42,531 nucleotides of DNA from an uncultured bacterium (GTDB lineage: Bacteria; Verrucomicrobiota; Lentisphaeria; Victivallales; UBA1829), in NCBI GenBank assembly GCA_902774245.1, contig CACYHQ010000017.1, forward strand, positions 1 through 42,531, given 5' to 3'. Below are positions 7,261 through 15,909 of the stretch, piece by piece (position 1 is the first letter of the stretch; each line of letters begins with the position of its first letter). A model generated the notes under the pieces. The model did no database searches, was not told where the DNA came from, and saw only the letters and a program-made list of their open reading frames with translations. The position numbers were made by a program, and so were the translations under genes.

Positions 7261-8169
7261 ATGAACCTTTACCAGCGCATCAAACGCGGCGTTTTCATGG
7301 TGATCCAGCCGTCCGCCGCCGCACCCGGACACTGGCACACCGCCAGCAGTATTTTCGACAGCCTGATCCTGTTGCTGATCGTCTTCAGCGTCCTCTCGGT
7401 CTTCATATGCACCTTCACGATCCCGGACTGGCTCTTCCGCATCCTGATCCGGATCGAGTTCGTCTCCATCATCATCTTCACGGCGGAATACGCCCTGCGC
7501 ATCTGGACCGCGAACCTGCTGTACCCCGGGCTCAATCCCGTTCACGCCCGCATCCGATACATCACCTCGCCCATGGCGATCATCGACCTCATTTCGATCC
7601 TGCCGTTCATCCTGCCCATCCTCCACTCCTACAACCTCGTCGGCGTCCGGGTGTTCCGCCTGGTCCGTCTGCTCCGCATCTTCAAGCTCAACCGCTACTC
7701 CGACGCGCTCGCCGCCATCGGCGACGTCTTCCGCAGAAAAGCCCAGCAGATGGTCGCCTCCGTCTTCTTCGTCCTCATGATCCTCATCCTCGCCTCACTG
7801 CTGATCTACTATGCCGAACACGATGCCCAGCCCGACCAGTTCGCGAACGCCTTCTCCGGGCTCTGGTGGGCCGTCGCCACGCTGACCACGGTCGGATACG
7901 GCGACATCTACCCGATCACTCCGCTCGGACGTTTCCTCGGCGCGGTCATCGCCATCCTCGGCATCGGCGTGGTCGCAGTCCCGACCAGTATCCTCAGCGC
8001 CGGGTTCATGGAAACACTGGAGAAGGAAATGTCCGCCCAGAACGAAACCGAAAAAACATCCTCCGAAACAACCTCGAAACCCGCGGATTCCTGTTCGCAC
8101 TCCTCCACGGACAATACGTTCGAGCCGCCGCAATACTGTCCCCACTGCGGCAAGAAGCTGTTCCCGTAA
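7261..8169 (+). CDS. Voltage-gated potassium channel (six-helix, Kv type)
   Basis: A 302-aa inner-membrane ion channel. S1-S4 occupy about residues 31-148; S4 carries regularly spaced arginines (VFRLVRLLRIF). S5 is about 163-183, the pore helix leads to the K+ filter TTVGYGD (209-215), and S6 follows (about 221-245). The cytoplasmic tail is Ser/Thr/Glu rich and ends in YCPHCGKKLFP, half of a zinc ribbon. Start 7261 has AGGAG 9-13 bases upstream; longer frames have no such site. A small one-helix membrane protein follows after 24 bases and may be an accessory subunit. The family assignment is firm; the gating signal is not known. Confidence 0.92.
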   Translation: MNLYQRIKRGVFMVIQPSAAAPGHWHTASSIFDSLILLLIVFSVLSVFICTFTIPDWLFRILIRIEFVSIIIFTAEYALRIWTANLLYPGLNPVHARIRYITSPMAIIDLISILPFILPILHSYNLVGVRVFRLVRLLRIFKLNRYSDALAAIGDVFRRKAQQMVASVFFVLMILILASLLIYYAEHDAQPDQFANAFSGLWWAVATLTTVGYGDIYPITPLGRFLGAVIAILGIGVVAVPTSILSAGFMETLEKEMSAQNETEKTSSETTSKPADSCSHSSTDNTFEPPQYCPHCGKKLFP

Positions 8170-8193
8170 TCCACCCCGATTTCACCTCAGAAT

Positions 8194-8484
8194 ATGCCGG
8201 ACGAAAAAACAGATTTCCCGGAGCCGAGAGAAAACAACGGAGAGTTCCGTCAGGCGAAAGGCTGTCTTCTCCTGATCGCCACCACGATACTCGTCCTGTT
8301 TGTCCTCGTCATGGCGGCCGTGCTCTGCATCATCGTCGCGGACACCATCAGCCTCAGAGGCGAAGAGTTCACATGGGAACGGCGCGTGGAACGCTACAAG
8401 GTGGCATGCCAGTTCATCTGGGCTGATTTCAAGGATACCCTTTCGAGAAAGAAATCGAATTCGTCCCAGGAAGACGAACCGTAA
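8194..8484 (+). CDS. Small single-helix membrane protein
   Basis: A 96-aa protein not assigned to a family. Residues 1-22 are charged, one TM helix spans about 23-48, and a basic/acidic tail follows. It starts 24 bases after the K+ channel stop and is probably co-transcribed. No strong ribosome site is visible (CTCAGAAT before ATG), so translation may depend on coupling. A channel-modulating role is a guess from position only. Confidence 0.65.
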   Translation: MPDEKTDFPEPRENNGEFRQAKGCLLLIATTILVLFVLVMAAVLCIIVADTISLRGEEFTWERRVERYKVACQFIWADFKDTLSRKKSNSSQEDEP

Positions 8485-8511
8485 AAATGCTTTTTCCCTC
8501 CTCATCCAACG

Positions 8512-8534
8512 CCCGGCGCCGTTGACGGCCCGGG
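8512..8534 (+). terminator. Possible terminator between convergent genes
   Basis: CCCGG-C-GCCG / CGGC-CCGGG forms a 9-bp stem with one bulge and a TTGA loop. T-rich stretches follow 15 or more bases later, so it is not a classical terminator. Confidence 0.3.
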
Positions 8535-8583
8535 TGATGCCGGAGTCCTTTTTCCTGCTCCCTTTTTTCAGCCCAAAGCGACT

Positions 8584-9192
8584 TTATTTGAGGGAAATAT
8601 TTCCCGTCACGGCGGCGAGGAACGCCAGCCGGAGCGATTCATTGAGCTCGAACGCGCCGCGGATGGCGGAGGTCACCATGCTGGCGCTCTGCTTGCGGAT
8701 GCCGCGGCTGGTCATGCAGAAATGCGTCGCCTCGCACATCACGTACACGCCGCGTGCGTCGAGGACGCCTTCGATGGCGTCGGCGATCTGAGCTGTCATG
8801 CGTTCCTGTATCTGCAGACGGCGCGCGAAGCAGTCCACGAGGCGCGCGAGCTTCGAGATGCCGACGATGCGTCCGTTCGGCAGATAGCCGATGGAGATGT
8901 GGCCGAAGAACGGGAACAGGTGGTGTTCGCACGTGGAATAGAACTCGCAGTTCTTGAGGATGACCATTTCCTTGCACACGTCTTTGGTGAAGGTCTTCAG
9001 GATCTTTTTCGGGTCCTGGCGGTAGCCGGAGAAGATCTCGTCCGCGGCCAGCCGGACACGGGCGGGCGTTTCGACGAGTCCCTCGCGGGTGCCGTCCTCG
9101 CCGATGATCTGGAATAAGCTCGACACGAGCTGTTCCATCTGCCGGTCGCGTTCGGACACCGCCGGACGCGGGGTAACTGCCTTTCTGGGCAT
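8584..9192 (-). CDS. folE: GTP cyclohydrolase I (type IA)
   Basis: A 202-aa FolE that turns GTP into 7,8-dihydroneopterin triphosphate, the shared precursor of folate and 7-deazaguanines. Zinc ligands Cys88 and His91 (TCEHHLFPF) and Cys159 (THFCM) match Cys110, His113 and Cys181 of the E. coli enzyme. The ATG at 9192 lies 1 base after the queE stop, and its site AGGAG sits inside the end of queE, so the two are coupled. The position after queC and queE suggests it feeds PreQ0/queuosine synthesis. It is the last gene of its operon. Confidence 0.95.
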   Translation of the reverse strand: MPRKAVTPRPAVSERDRQMEQLVSSLFQIIGEDGTREGLVETPARVRLAADEIFSGYRQDPKKILKTFTKDVCKEMVILKNCEFYSTCEHHLFPFFGHISIGYLPNGRIVGISKLARLVDCFARRLQIQERMTAQIADAIEGVLDARGVYVMCEATHFCMTSRGIRKQSASMVTSAIRGAFELNESLRLAFLAAVTGNISLK

Positions 9193-9193
9193 A

Positions 9194-9772
9194 TCAACGA
9201 ACTCCTATCATTTTGTGCAGCTGCACGGATAATTTGAAACGCGGATGGGCGAGCACGAAATCGACCGCCTCGGGCAGATTGCTTGTGCCGTCCTTCCGGG
9301 CAAGAGGCTGGATGTTCAGGATGCAATCCGTCTCCTGCATGGAGAGATAATACGGGATGTGTTCCGGTTCGAACACGAATTTCAGTTCATTGGGGCGCGG
9401 GACGATGGGCTTGAGCTCGTTTTTCGGGGAAACCGTGATCCAGTCGACCCAGCCCGGCACGGGCAGCGTGCCGTTCGTCTCGATGCAGATGAAGCGGGCG
9501 AACCCCTGAAACAGCGGCTCGTCGTCATGAAGCTGGAGCGCGGGCTCGCCCCCGGTCAGCACAATGATCGCGCCGTCGCGATCCTCAAGAAGTTTGCGCA
9601 CGGCATTTTCCAGCTCGTCGCGCGTCATATCCTCGCCGTGCGAATGGTCGGTGTCGCACCATGGGCAGGCGAGATTGCAGCCGGAGAACCGCACGAAGAC
9701 GGCCGGAGTCCCGGCGAACCTGCCTTCCCCCTGAATGGAATAGAATATCTCGTTGACGCGGTAGCTGTACAT
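9194..9772 (-). CDS. queE: 7-carboxy-7-deazaguanine synthase (radical SAM)
   Basis: A 192-aa QueE that rearranges 6-carboxytetrahydropterin to 7-carboxy-7-deazaguanine. The radical-SAM cysteines C32-x3-C36-x2-C39 (CNLACPWC) are intact, preceded by the IQGEGRFAGTPAVFVRFSGC stretch typical of QueE. TGGEPALQ (about 94-101) is the SAM-contacting GGE region. The length is at the short end for the family, which suits the compact QueE type. It lies 6 bases after queC. Confidence 0.95.
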   Translation of the reverse strand: MYSYRVNEIFYSIQGEGRFAGTPAVFVRFSGCNLACPWCDTDHSHGEDMTRDELENAVRKLLEDRDGAIIVLTGGEPALQLHDDEPLFQGFARFICIETNGTLPVPGWVDWITVSPKNELKPIVPRPNELKFVFEPEHIPYYLSMQETDCILNIQPLARKDGTSNLPEAVDFVLAHPRFKLSVQLHKMIGVR

Positions 9773-9778
9773 GGCGCA

Positions 9779-10444
9779 TCAGTCCTCGTACACGGTCGGA
9801 TCGGAGAGCCCCGCCTCGCGGAACGCGTCGATGCGTTCGCGGCAGGTGCCGCATTTGCCGCAGTGCTTTTCGCGGCCGTTGTAGCAGCTCCATGTAAGGG
9901 AGAAGTCGACGCCGAGCTGTGCGCCGAGCGCGGCGATCTGCCCCTTCGTCATGTCGCAGAACGGCGACAGGAGTTTCACCTTGCCCCCGGTCCCCGCCTC
10001 GATCGCATGCGCCATGCCGTCGATGAACTCGGGACGGCAGTCGGGATAGATCGTGTGGTCGCCGGTGTGGTTGCCGAGGATGACGGCGGAACACCCGGAA
10101 TCCTCCGCGAGTCCGGCGGCCGCCGCGAGCATGATGCCGTTGCGGAACGGCACGACGGTCGACGCCATGTTGTCCGCGTTGTACGCGCCTTCCGGGATGC
10201 TTCCGCCCGATTTGAGCAGGGAGGAATGGAAGTATTTTCCGATGAAATCGAGCGGAATCTCAAGGCGCGGAATATCGAGCTTGCGGCAGATCGCGTCCGC
10301 CGCGGCCAGTTCGCGGGCGTTGTGCTTGGAGCCGTAGGAAAACGACACGGCGGAGACGCCGGAGAATTCACGGCGCGCCCACAGCAACGCGGTGGTGCTG
10401 TCCATCCCGCCTGAAAAAACGACGAGCGCGTGCTGGCTGTTCAT
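9779..10444 (-). CDS. queC: 7-cyano-7-deazaguanine (PreQ0) synthase
   Basis: A 221-aa QueC that makes PreQ0 from 7-carboxy-7-deazaguanine with ATP and ammonia. The PP-loop SGGMDS (11-16) binds ATP, and the zinc cysteines cluster in the C-terminus (SCYNGREKHCGKCGTC). Full length. It starts 13 bases after the acyltransferase gene and is followed by queE and folE. The remaining pathway enzyme, QueD, is not in the window. Confidence 0.95.
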   Translation of the reverse strand: MNSQHALVVFSGGMDSTTALLWARREFSGVSAVSFSYGSKHNARELAAADAICRKLDIPRLEIPLDFIGKYFHSSLLKSGGSIPEGAYNADNMASTVVPFRNGIMLAAAAGLAEDSGCSAVILGNHTGDHTIYPDCRPEFIDGMAHAIEAGTGGKVKLLSPFCDMTKGQIAALGAQLGVDFSLTWSCYNGREKHCGKCGTCRERIDAFREAGLSDPTVYED

Positions 10445-10457
10445 GCCCCTGCCTCCG

Positions 10458-12734
10458 TCAGATCTTGTCGCCGTGTTCGCGGGCGAGCTTGTTGATGGTC
10501 TGGAGGTCGAGCTTGCCGGACCCGAGCAGCGGGATGCGTTCGAGTTTGACGAAATCCGGGACCTTCGGGATCCAGAGCGGCGGCACGTTCTTCTTCTGGA
10601 GTTCCTCGATGACTTTCTCGGGGACCAGGTCCGGATTCGAGTAGAACACCACGAGGCGTTCGCCGCGTTTCGCGTCGGGCGCGCCGGTCACCGCCACGTC
10701 GTGAGATTCGCTGCCGATGATCTCGCTCACGGTCATCTCGACGAGCTCGTGCGGGACCATTTCGCCGGCGATCTTGGAGAAACGCGACAGGCGGCCGGTA
10801 ATCGTGATGTAGCCGTCCTCAGCCATGGTGGCGATGTCGCCCGTGTTGTAATATCCGTTCTGAATGGCCTTCGCCGTGAGCTCGGGTTCGTTCAGGTAGC
10901 CCTTCATCACGAGGCCGCCCTTCACGAGCATCAGGCCGGGCGTGTTCGCCGGCAATTCCTCGAACGTGTCGGGATCGACGATCTTCACGTGGATGCCGGG
11001 CAGAGGCGCGCCGATGCTGCCGGGGCGGCCGCATTCGCGCCCGAGCGTGAAGATGGACGGCGCGAGGTTGATCGCCACGATGGGGGAGAGCTCGGTGCAA
11101 CCGAATCCCTCGGTCACGGTCAGCCCGGTCATCTCCTTGACCTTCTCGGAAATATCGCTGCGGAGCTTCTCCGCGCCGGTGATGATGAAGCGGAGCGACT
11201 TGAACTGGCCCGGCTTCAGTTTGCGCATGTAGGTCTGCAGGAACGTCGGCGTGGCGATGAGCAGCGTGAGCTTGTCCTTTTCCACCGCGTTGCACACGCC
11301 CTGCGCGTCCAGCGGATTCAGCAGGAACGTCACGCGCGTGCCGCAAAGGCTCGGCAGGACGAATCCGATCATGAAACCGAACGCGTGGAAGAGCGGGAGA
11401 TTGCCGACGGTCGTGTCGTGCGGCGTCCAGTTCACCGTGCGCCAGAAATTGAAGAAGTTCGAGTTCAGGTTGTGGTGGGTCAGCATGATCCCCTTCGGCA
11501 TGCCGGTGGATCCGCTGGAGAAAAGCAGCACGGCGTCGTTCAGGCTGTCGCGCCACGTCTTCGGCGCGTACTGGCACATGAGCAGACGCGAGGGAAGCAG
11601 GATGGCGTCGAGGATTGCCGTGTACTTGATGCTCTTCGTGATGTACGGGCGGATGTCCTCCAGCAGGAACATCTCCGGCGTCTGCTGGAGTTTCAGCTTG
11701 TCGAGGAATTTCCGGCTCGTGAGGATGAGCTTGATCCCGGCTTTCTCAATGGACGCCTGCCGCACGGCCTCGCCCACGGAGTAGTTCAGGATCGCGGGGA
11801 TGCGGTCGGCGAACAGTACGCCGTAGAGCACGATGGCGGCGTTCACGCAATTCGGCAGGAGCACGCCGATGTATTTGCTGTCGTTCTTTTCGTCCAGCTG
11901 CCGGATCACGCGCGAGAAGATCAGCGCCTTGATGAGCGTGTCCAGGTCCTTCGGCCCCTGTTTGTCCGCGTCCTTGTACATGCAGTGGAACGGATGGCGG
12001 CGCACCTGGCGCGCGAAGGCGTAGTGGATGGTGCGTTCGCTCGGGAATCCCTCGCTCTCCACGTCCGCGCCCATCTCGGAAATGAGCTGACGGAGCTGGA
12101 ACGGAGTGATGTCCGGGCTGATGCGCTTGCCGATCGCCACGGCCACGGGGATCGGGAACTGGCGCGGCATGATGAAGTGGAACCGGCCTTTGTAGTACGG
12201 GAACATACTGCCCCAGAGCATGCCGATGCGGACCGGCAGGACCGGCACATCGCGGTCCGCGGGAAGAATCCGGGAAAGCCCCTTCTTGAAGCGCAGGATC
12301 AGACCGTTGCCGGACACGCCGCCCTCGGGAAACATGCAGATCAGCTCGCCGTCCTGAAGCAGCCGCTTCGTCCTCTGCATGAACGCCTGCATCTTCTTCG
12401 GGCCGGGGCCGGGCACCTCGATCACGCCCATCCGGCGAAAAAGCGGCCCCCAGAATTTCATGTGGTAGAATTCCGTGTGCATCATGAAGTGGATCTTCCG
12501 CTTCGTGATGGCCATCATGATGAACGAGTCGAAGACCGAAACATGGTTGGCGACGAAGACCGCCGGGCCCGTTTTCGGAACGTTCTCCTCCCCGTCGAAC
12601 CGCTCCACGAAGCACGTGTGGCGCAGGATCATGATGATGAACTTGAAGACTTCGTACGGGAAACATACCAGCAGAACGGCCCACACGATGAGGACCGCCG
12701 CGAGACAGCTCAGGACAATAAGCAGAGTATCCAA
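10458..12734 (-). CDS. Fused 1-acylglycerophosphate-type acyltransferase and acyl-activating enzyme (Aas-like)
   Basis: A 758-aa two-domain protein. A TM helix (about 5-25) precedes a PlsC-type acyltransferase with the catalytic NHVSVFD (N63-D69) and FPEGG (135-139). An AMP-forming acyl-activating domain follows, with the ATP motif LLFSSGSTGMPKG (403-415), YNTGD and a C-terminal GKLD-containing subdomain. The order resembles the last two domains of E. coli Aas, which re-acylates lysophospholipids using free fatty acids; the LplT transporter domain is absent. The start is TTG at 12734 with CAGGAG upstream; no ATG fits. First gene of the operon with queC, queE and folE, a link with no obvious metabolic reason. 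Confidence 0.88.
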   Translation of the reverse strand: MDTLLIVLSCLAAVLIVWAVLLVCFPYEVFKFIIMILRHTCFVERFDGEENVPKTGPAVFVANHVSVFDSFIMMAITKRKIHFMMHTEFYHMKFWGPLFRRMGVIEVPGPGPKKMQAFMQRTKRLLQDGELICMFPEGGVSGNGLILRFKKGLSRILPADRDVPVLPVRIGMLWGSMFPYYKGRFHFIMPRQFPIPVAVAIGKRISPDITPFQLRQLISEMGADVESEGFPSERTIHYAFARQVRRHPFHCMYKDADKQGPKDLDTLIKALIFSRVIRQLDEKNDSKYIGVLLPNCVNAAIVLYGVLFADRIPAILNYSVGEAVRQASIEKAGIKLILTSRKFLDKLKLQQTPEMFLLEDIRPYITKSIKYTAILDAILLPSRLLMCQYAPKTWRDSLNDAVLLFSSGSTGMPKGIMLTHHNLNSNFFNFWRTVNWTPHDTTVGNLPLFHAFGFMIGFVLPSLCGTRVTFLLNPLDAQGVCNAVEKDKLTLLIATPTFLQTYMRKLKPGQFKSLRFIITGAEKLRSDISEKVKEMTGLTVTEGFGCTELSPIVAINLAPSIFTLGRECGRPGSIGAPLPGIHVKIVDPDTFEELPANTPGLMLVKGGLVMKGYLNEPELTAKAIQNGYYNTGDIATMAEDGYITITGRLSRFSKIAGEMVPHELVEMTVSEIIGSESHDVAVTGAPDAKRGERLVVFYSNPDLVPEKVIEELQKKNVPPLWIPKVPDFVKLERIPLLGSGKLDLQTINKLAREHGDKI

Positions 12735-12830
12735 AGGAGGGGACTCCTGAAAAACGTTGGCAATGGTTGAAGTTTCCGAACACGGAATCCGGCCGCACGG
12801 AATCCATGCGCCGGTTTGGTATATCTATAT

Positions 12831-12859
12831 AATATACCACGCTTATGCCGGGGAATCAA
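12831..12859 (-). promoter_or_regulatory. Promoter of the Aas-like/que operon
   Basis: Minus strand TTGATT (12859-12854), 17 bases, TATATT (12836-12831), followed by an AT-rich stretch. The leader to the TTG start is about 90 bases. Confidence 0.75.
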
Positions 12860-12872
12860 CCCTGATTCGCAA

Positions 12873-14360
12873 TTATTTTGCTGTTGAGCTGGTTAAAAAC
12901 GCCAGATTGATCGTTTTCGTGCGCTTTCTTCCGAACGGCGCGCTGTATTCGATCTCCAGCGACATGCGCGGCGAATCCGGCGTCCCGAAATGCTCCACGG
13001 CGAAGTCGATGTCGTTCGGATCGTCCGAAACGGCCAGTCCTCCGCACCGTTTCAGCATGGGGCCGAGACGTTCCCTCTCGCCGCGGTTGTCCCAGATGCA
13101 CGCCTGCGGATGGCCGGGCGCGTAGTGCCGCATCAGGCCAGACGCCCAGGCGTCGCCGATCATGATCTCCAGCGGACACCCCGTCTTCTCCTTGTACAGA
13201 CGCGCCACATCCGCCGCGAACCGTTTCGCGGGGAAGTTCCTGCGGTGGGTGGAATGCACCATTCCGGCGACCGTGATCCCGATCAGGCACGCGATGAAAA
13301 ACGCGGCGGTCAGGAGACGGAACCGGAGCGTCTGCTTCGGCGTCCATTCCGCCGGGAACAGCGCCGTCAGCAGGATGCCGAACGGGAAGAACAGCGGCAC
13401 CAGCCACATCGCGCGGATCGCGTTGCCGGAGAGACCGAGCACGGTCAGGATGACCAGCGGCACGCCCATCATCACGGCTGCGAAAAGTGCGGCCTCGCGG
13501 CGAGCGGGATCGGCGGGCTTGCGCGGGAGCCCCCAGCGTGCCAGCAGAAACGCGACAAGCGGGATCGAACTGACCGCGACCGCGGTGCCGAGGATGACCA
13601 GCACCCCCTCGATGTGCCGGTGAAACCACGTGTCGTCCGGCGAAAACGCCATGCGGCCCTCCACGTATTCCTCCATCATCGCGAGGCCGCCGGTTAACGC
13701 CCACATCAGGTGCGGCAGTACCACGAGAAACGCGCACGCCGCGGCGATCCACGGCCCGGCGCTCAGAATGAGGCGGCGGCGTTCCTTCGAGATCAGCAGA
13801 AACGCCCCGAACGACACATAAAGCAGCATGGAATAGTATTTGCAGAGGAAGCACAGCCCGGAGCAGACGCCCAGCAGAATCCAGTCGCGGATCCGGTCAT
13901 GCCGGTACGCCCGGACGAAGCACAGCGCCGCCGCCGGCCACAGGAACAGCATCGGCAAGTTCACGTTGAACTCCGGCGTCGAGATATTGTAGTAATAAAT
14001 AAAAACCGGCGTCAACGCCGCCAGCGCGGATCCTTCCCGCCCGAAAAACTCGCGCGCCATGAAGTAGATGCAGACTATCCCGCCCGTCACGCACAGTTGG
14101 CTCAGCAGATAGATCGGCCAGTCGGCGTGCCCGGTCGCGGACGCCGTCAGTCCGGCGATCCAGCCCGTGAGCGGCGGATGCTTCGCGTTTCCGAGCGAGA
14201 ACCCGCTGCCCCACGCGACCGCTTCGAGCGAGTCCAGCGGCAGGATGGAATACAGCAGGCTCGGCACGAGCGTCCACAGCACGAGCTGAAGCAAAATGAC
14301 GATGCCCAGAAACCGCACCATGGGCGGCATGTCGCGGACTGTCTGCGGGATCGATTTCAT
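12873..14360 (-). CDS. GT39/ArnT-like polytopic glycosyltransferase
   Basis: A 495-aa inner-membrane protein with about 10-12 helices. The first periplasmic loop holds a D42-S-L-E45 pair and HPPLTGW (about 61-67), the acidic-pair/HPP arrangement of the PMT_2 (GT39/GT83) family that uses polyprenyl-phosphate sugars. The C-terminal ~130 residues are soluble, presumably periplasmic, and end in a basic segment. Lipid A, O-antigen or protein could be the acceptor. No strong ribosome site precedes the ATG at 14360. The gene is 76 bases after hisG with a hairpin between, so it may be read partly through from hisG. Confidence 0.82.
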   Translation of the reverse strand: MKSIPQTVRDMPPMVRFLGIVILLQLVLWTLVPSLLYSILPLDSLEAVAWGSGFSLGNAKHPPLTGWIAGLTASATGHADWPIYLLSQLCVTGGIVCIYFMAREFFGREGSALAALTPVFIYYYNISTPEFNVNLPMLFLWPAAALCFVRAYRHDRIRDWILLGVCSGLCFLCKYYSMLLYVSFGAFLLISKERRRLILSAGPWIAAACAFLVVLPHLMWALTGGLAMMEEYVEGRMAFSPDDTWFHRHIEGVLVILGTAVAVSSIPLVAFLLARWGLPRKPADPARREAALFAAVMMGVPLVILTVLGLSGNAIRAMWLVPLFFPFGILLTALFPAEWTPKQTLRFRLLTAAFFIACLIGITVAGMVHSTHRRNFPAKRFAADVARLYKEKTGCPLEIMIGDAWASGLMRHYAPGHPQACIWDNRGERERLGPMLKRCGGLAVSDDPNDIDFAVEHFGTPDSPRMSLEIEYSAPFGRKRTKTINLAFLTSSTAK

Positions 14361-14395
14361 GTCAGGGGAAATGGGGATATGCTCTTACACAAAGA

Positions 14396-14418
14396 GAGCA
14401 GGCCGTTTTGACCTGCTC
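14396..14418 (-). terminator. Hairpin after hisG, probable leaky terminator
   Basis: GAGCAGG / CCTGCTC, 7 bp with a 9-base loop; on the minus strand TCTTTG follows, and on the plus strand a six-A run adjoins the stem. The short T-run suggests partial termination between hisG and the glycosyltransferase gene. Confidence 0.5.
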
Positions 14419-14436
14419 AAAAAACGGTTTCGATAC

Positions 14437-15327
14437 TCAGTCGACCAGTTTGTTCAGCGGGAACTCCACGATGCCCGTGGCGTTCAGTTCCTTCAGCTGC
14501 GGGATCAGGTCGCGCACCACCGTTTCGTCCACGATGGTGTTCAGCGCGAACCAGCCCTTTTCGGAGAGCGGGGACACGGTCGGACGCTGGAGCGCGGGGA
14601 GCTTCTTCAGGATGCTGTCCAGATCCTTTTCCTGCACGTTCAGCATGAGGCCGACTTTTCCCTCGGCGTTGAGCACGGCCTTCAGCAGCATGGCGATGCG
14701 GCGGATCTTCGCGGCCTTGAAGGGATTGCTCATGGCCTTTTCGTTTGCGATGAAACGCGTGGTCGTGGTGCAGAGCGTGTCGATGATCTTCAGGTGGTTC
14801 GCGCGCAGGCTGCTGCCGGTCTCCGTGATCTCCACGATGGCGTCGGCGAAATGAGGCGGCTTGACCTCGGTAGCGCCCCAGGAGAAGTCCACGCGGACGT
14901 TCTTCACGTTGTTCGCCGCCAGATAGCGCTTCGTCATGCCGACCGCTTCCGTCGCGATGCGTTTGCCTTCCAGGTCGGCGGCACACTTGATGTCCGAATT
15001 CTCCGGCACGGCCAGCACCCAGCGCAGCGGATTGCGCCCGACTTTACCGTAGACCAGCTCGCACACCTCCACGACGTGCGCGCCCGTCTCCTGGATCCAG
15101 TCGAATCCGGTCAGGCCGCAGTCGAGCATGCCTTCCTCCACGAACATCGCCATTTCCTGCGCACGCAGCAGCATGCACTCGATCTCCGGATCGTTGATCG
15201 TGGGGTACAGCGAACGCGAATCGATCTTGATATTGTAGCCCGCCTTCGCGAAAAGGTCGGTCGTGGCGGCTTCGAGGCTTCCTTTCGGGAGGCCGAGGAT
15301 CAGTTTGTTCTCGTCGGTATTCAGCAT
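14437..15327 (-). CDS. hisG: ATP phosphoribosyltransferase
   Basis: A 296-aa HisG catalysing the first step of histidine synthesis (ATP + PRPP to phosphoribosyl-ATP). N-terminal LGLPKGSLE (about 10-18), DCGLTGFDW and [12 protein letters not shown] are family signatures. The length, with about 75 C-terminal residues after the catalytic core, marks the long HisG_L form with the regulatory histidine-binding domain, which needs no HisZ. Start 15327 has GAGGAG 8 bases upstream; longer open frame upstream overlaps the promoter. No other his gene is in the window. Confidence 0.95.
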   Translation of the reverse strand: MLNTDENKLILGLPKGSLEAATTDLFAKAGYNIKIDSRSLYPTINDPEIECMLLRAQEMAMFVEEGMLDCGLTGFDWIQETGAHVVEVCELVYGKVGRNPLRWVLAVPENSDIKCAADLEGKRIATEAVGMTKRYLAANNVKNVRVDFSWGATEVKPPHFADAIVEITETGSSLRANHLKIIDTLCTTTTRFIANEKAMSNPFKAAKIRRIAMLLKAVLNAEGKVGLMLNVQEKDLDSILKKLPALQRPTVSPLSEKGWFALNTIVDETVVRDLIPQLKELNATGIVEFPLNKLVD

Positions 15328-15374
15328 AGCAGGGACTCCTCTATGGTTAGTTTCCAAAATTATACAGAACATAT

Positions 15375-15402
15375 AATATACCACATTTTTCAGGAAATGA
15401 AA
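15375..15402 (-). promoter_or_regulatory. Promoter of hisG
   Basis: Minus strand TTTCAT (15402-15397), 16 bases, TATATT (15380-15375), about 48 bases before the ATG. The -35 is weaker than in other promoters of the window; a second -10-like TATAAT lies at 15364-15359. Confidence 0.6.
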
Positions 15403-15502
15403 GCCGGAAACGGAAAAAACCGCCGATTCCCTCAAGTGCCGCGACAAAGATTCGTTCCCATCCGTTTTTTTCCTAAAATCACAAAAAAAGATGAAAAACG
15501 GC

Positions 15503-15530
15503 TTGATTTTTATATGTTCGAGGATATATT
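15503..15530 (+). promoter_or_regulatory. Promoter of the toxin-antitoxin pair
   Basis: TTGATT (15503-15508), 16 bases, TATATT (15525-15530). It covers the in-frame ATG at 15514, which shows that the toxin starts at the later ATG 15559. Confidence 0.75.
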
Positions 15531-15558
15531 TACAGAGAAATCAAGAAAACAGCATATC

Positions 15559-15909
15559 ATGAATCCTCAACCTGAAAAGAAAAAGACGTTCATCATGTTT
15601 CCTTCCGTGAAGGATTTCATGCGCGAACAGTCGGGAGACGTCAAAAAAGAGCTTAACGGGATCGTTTTTCTCCTCGAAAGAGACGGAACGCTTTCCTATC
15701 CTTACGCAGAGAAAATCCAAGGTGAGGACCTGTTTGCGATCCGTATCATTCAGGCGGGAAATATCCGGATCTTTTACGTTTACGGACTCGAAAACCGGGT
15801 TTATGCCGTTCACGGTTATGTCAAGAAAACACAGGAAATACCCCAACGGGAAATGGCCATCGCGCGAAAAGCATTGAAATGGCTTTTCCAGAAAGGACTT
15901 GTATCATGA
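15559..15909 (+). CDS. HigB/RelE-type (Gp49-like) toxin
   Basis: A 116-aa protein of the phage-derived Gp49-like/HigB family, ribosome-dependent mRNA interferases of the RelE fold. Seen: a central GIVFLLERDG...PYAEKI segment, then LFAIRI and IRIFYVY beta strands, and a C-terminal helix (KKTQEIPQREMAIARKALK) typical of these toxins. The stop overlaps the antitoxin start (ATGA), so the two are coupled with the toxin first, the HigBA order. The ribosome site is weak, which may keep toxin output low. Whether it is active is not known. Confidence 0.85.
   Translation: MNPQPEKKKTFIMFPSVKDFMREQSGDVKKELNGIVFLLERDGTLSYPYAEKIQGEDLFAIRIIQAGNIRIFYVYGLENRVYAVHGYVKKTQEIPQREMAIARKALKWLFQKGLVS

Noticed and set aside
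10392..12770. A 792-codon open frame on the plus strand
   Set aside because: It lies fully opposite the Aas-like gene, whose motifs are intact; the frame's His/Arg/Asp-rich translation has no domain and is typical of antisense frames in GC-rich DNA.
15514..15558. Earlier in-frame ATG of the toxin gene
   Set aside because: It lies between the -35 and -10 of the gene's own promoter, so it would not be in the transcript.
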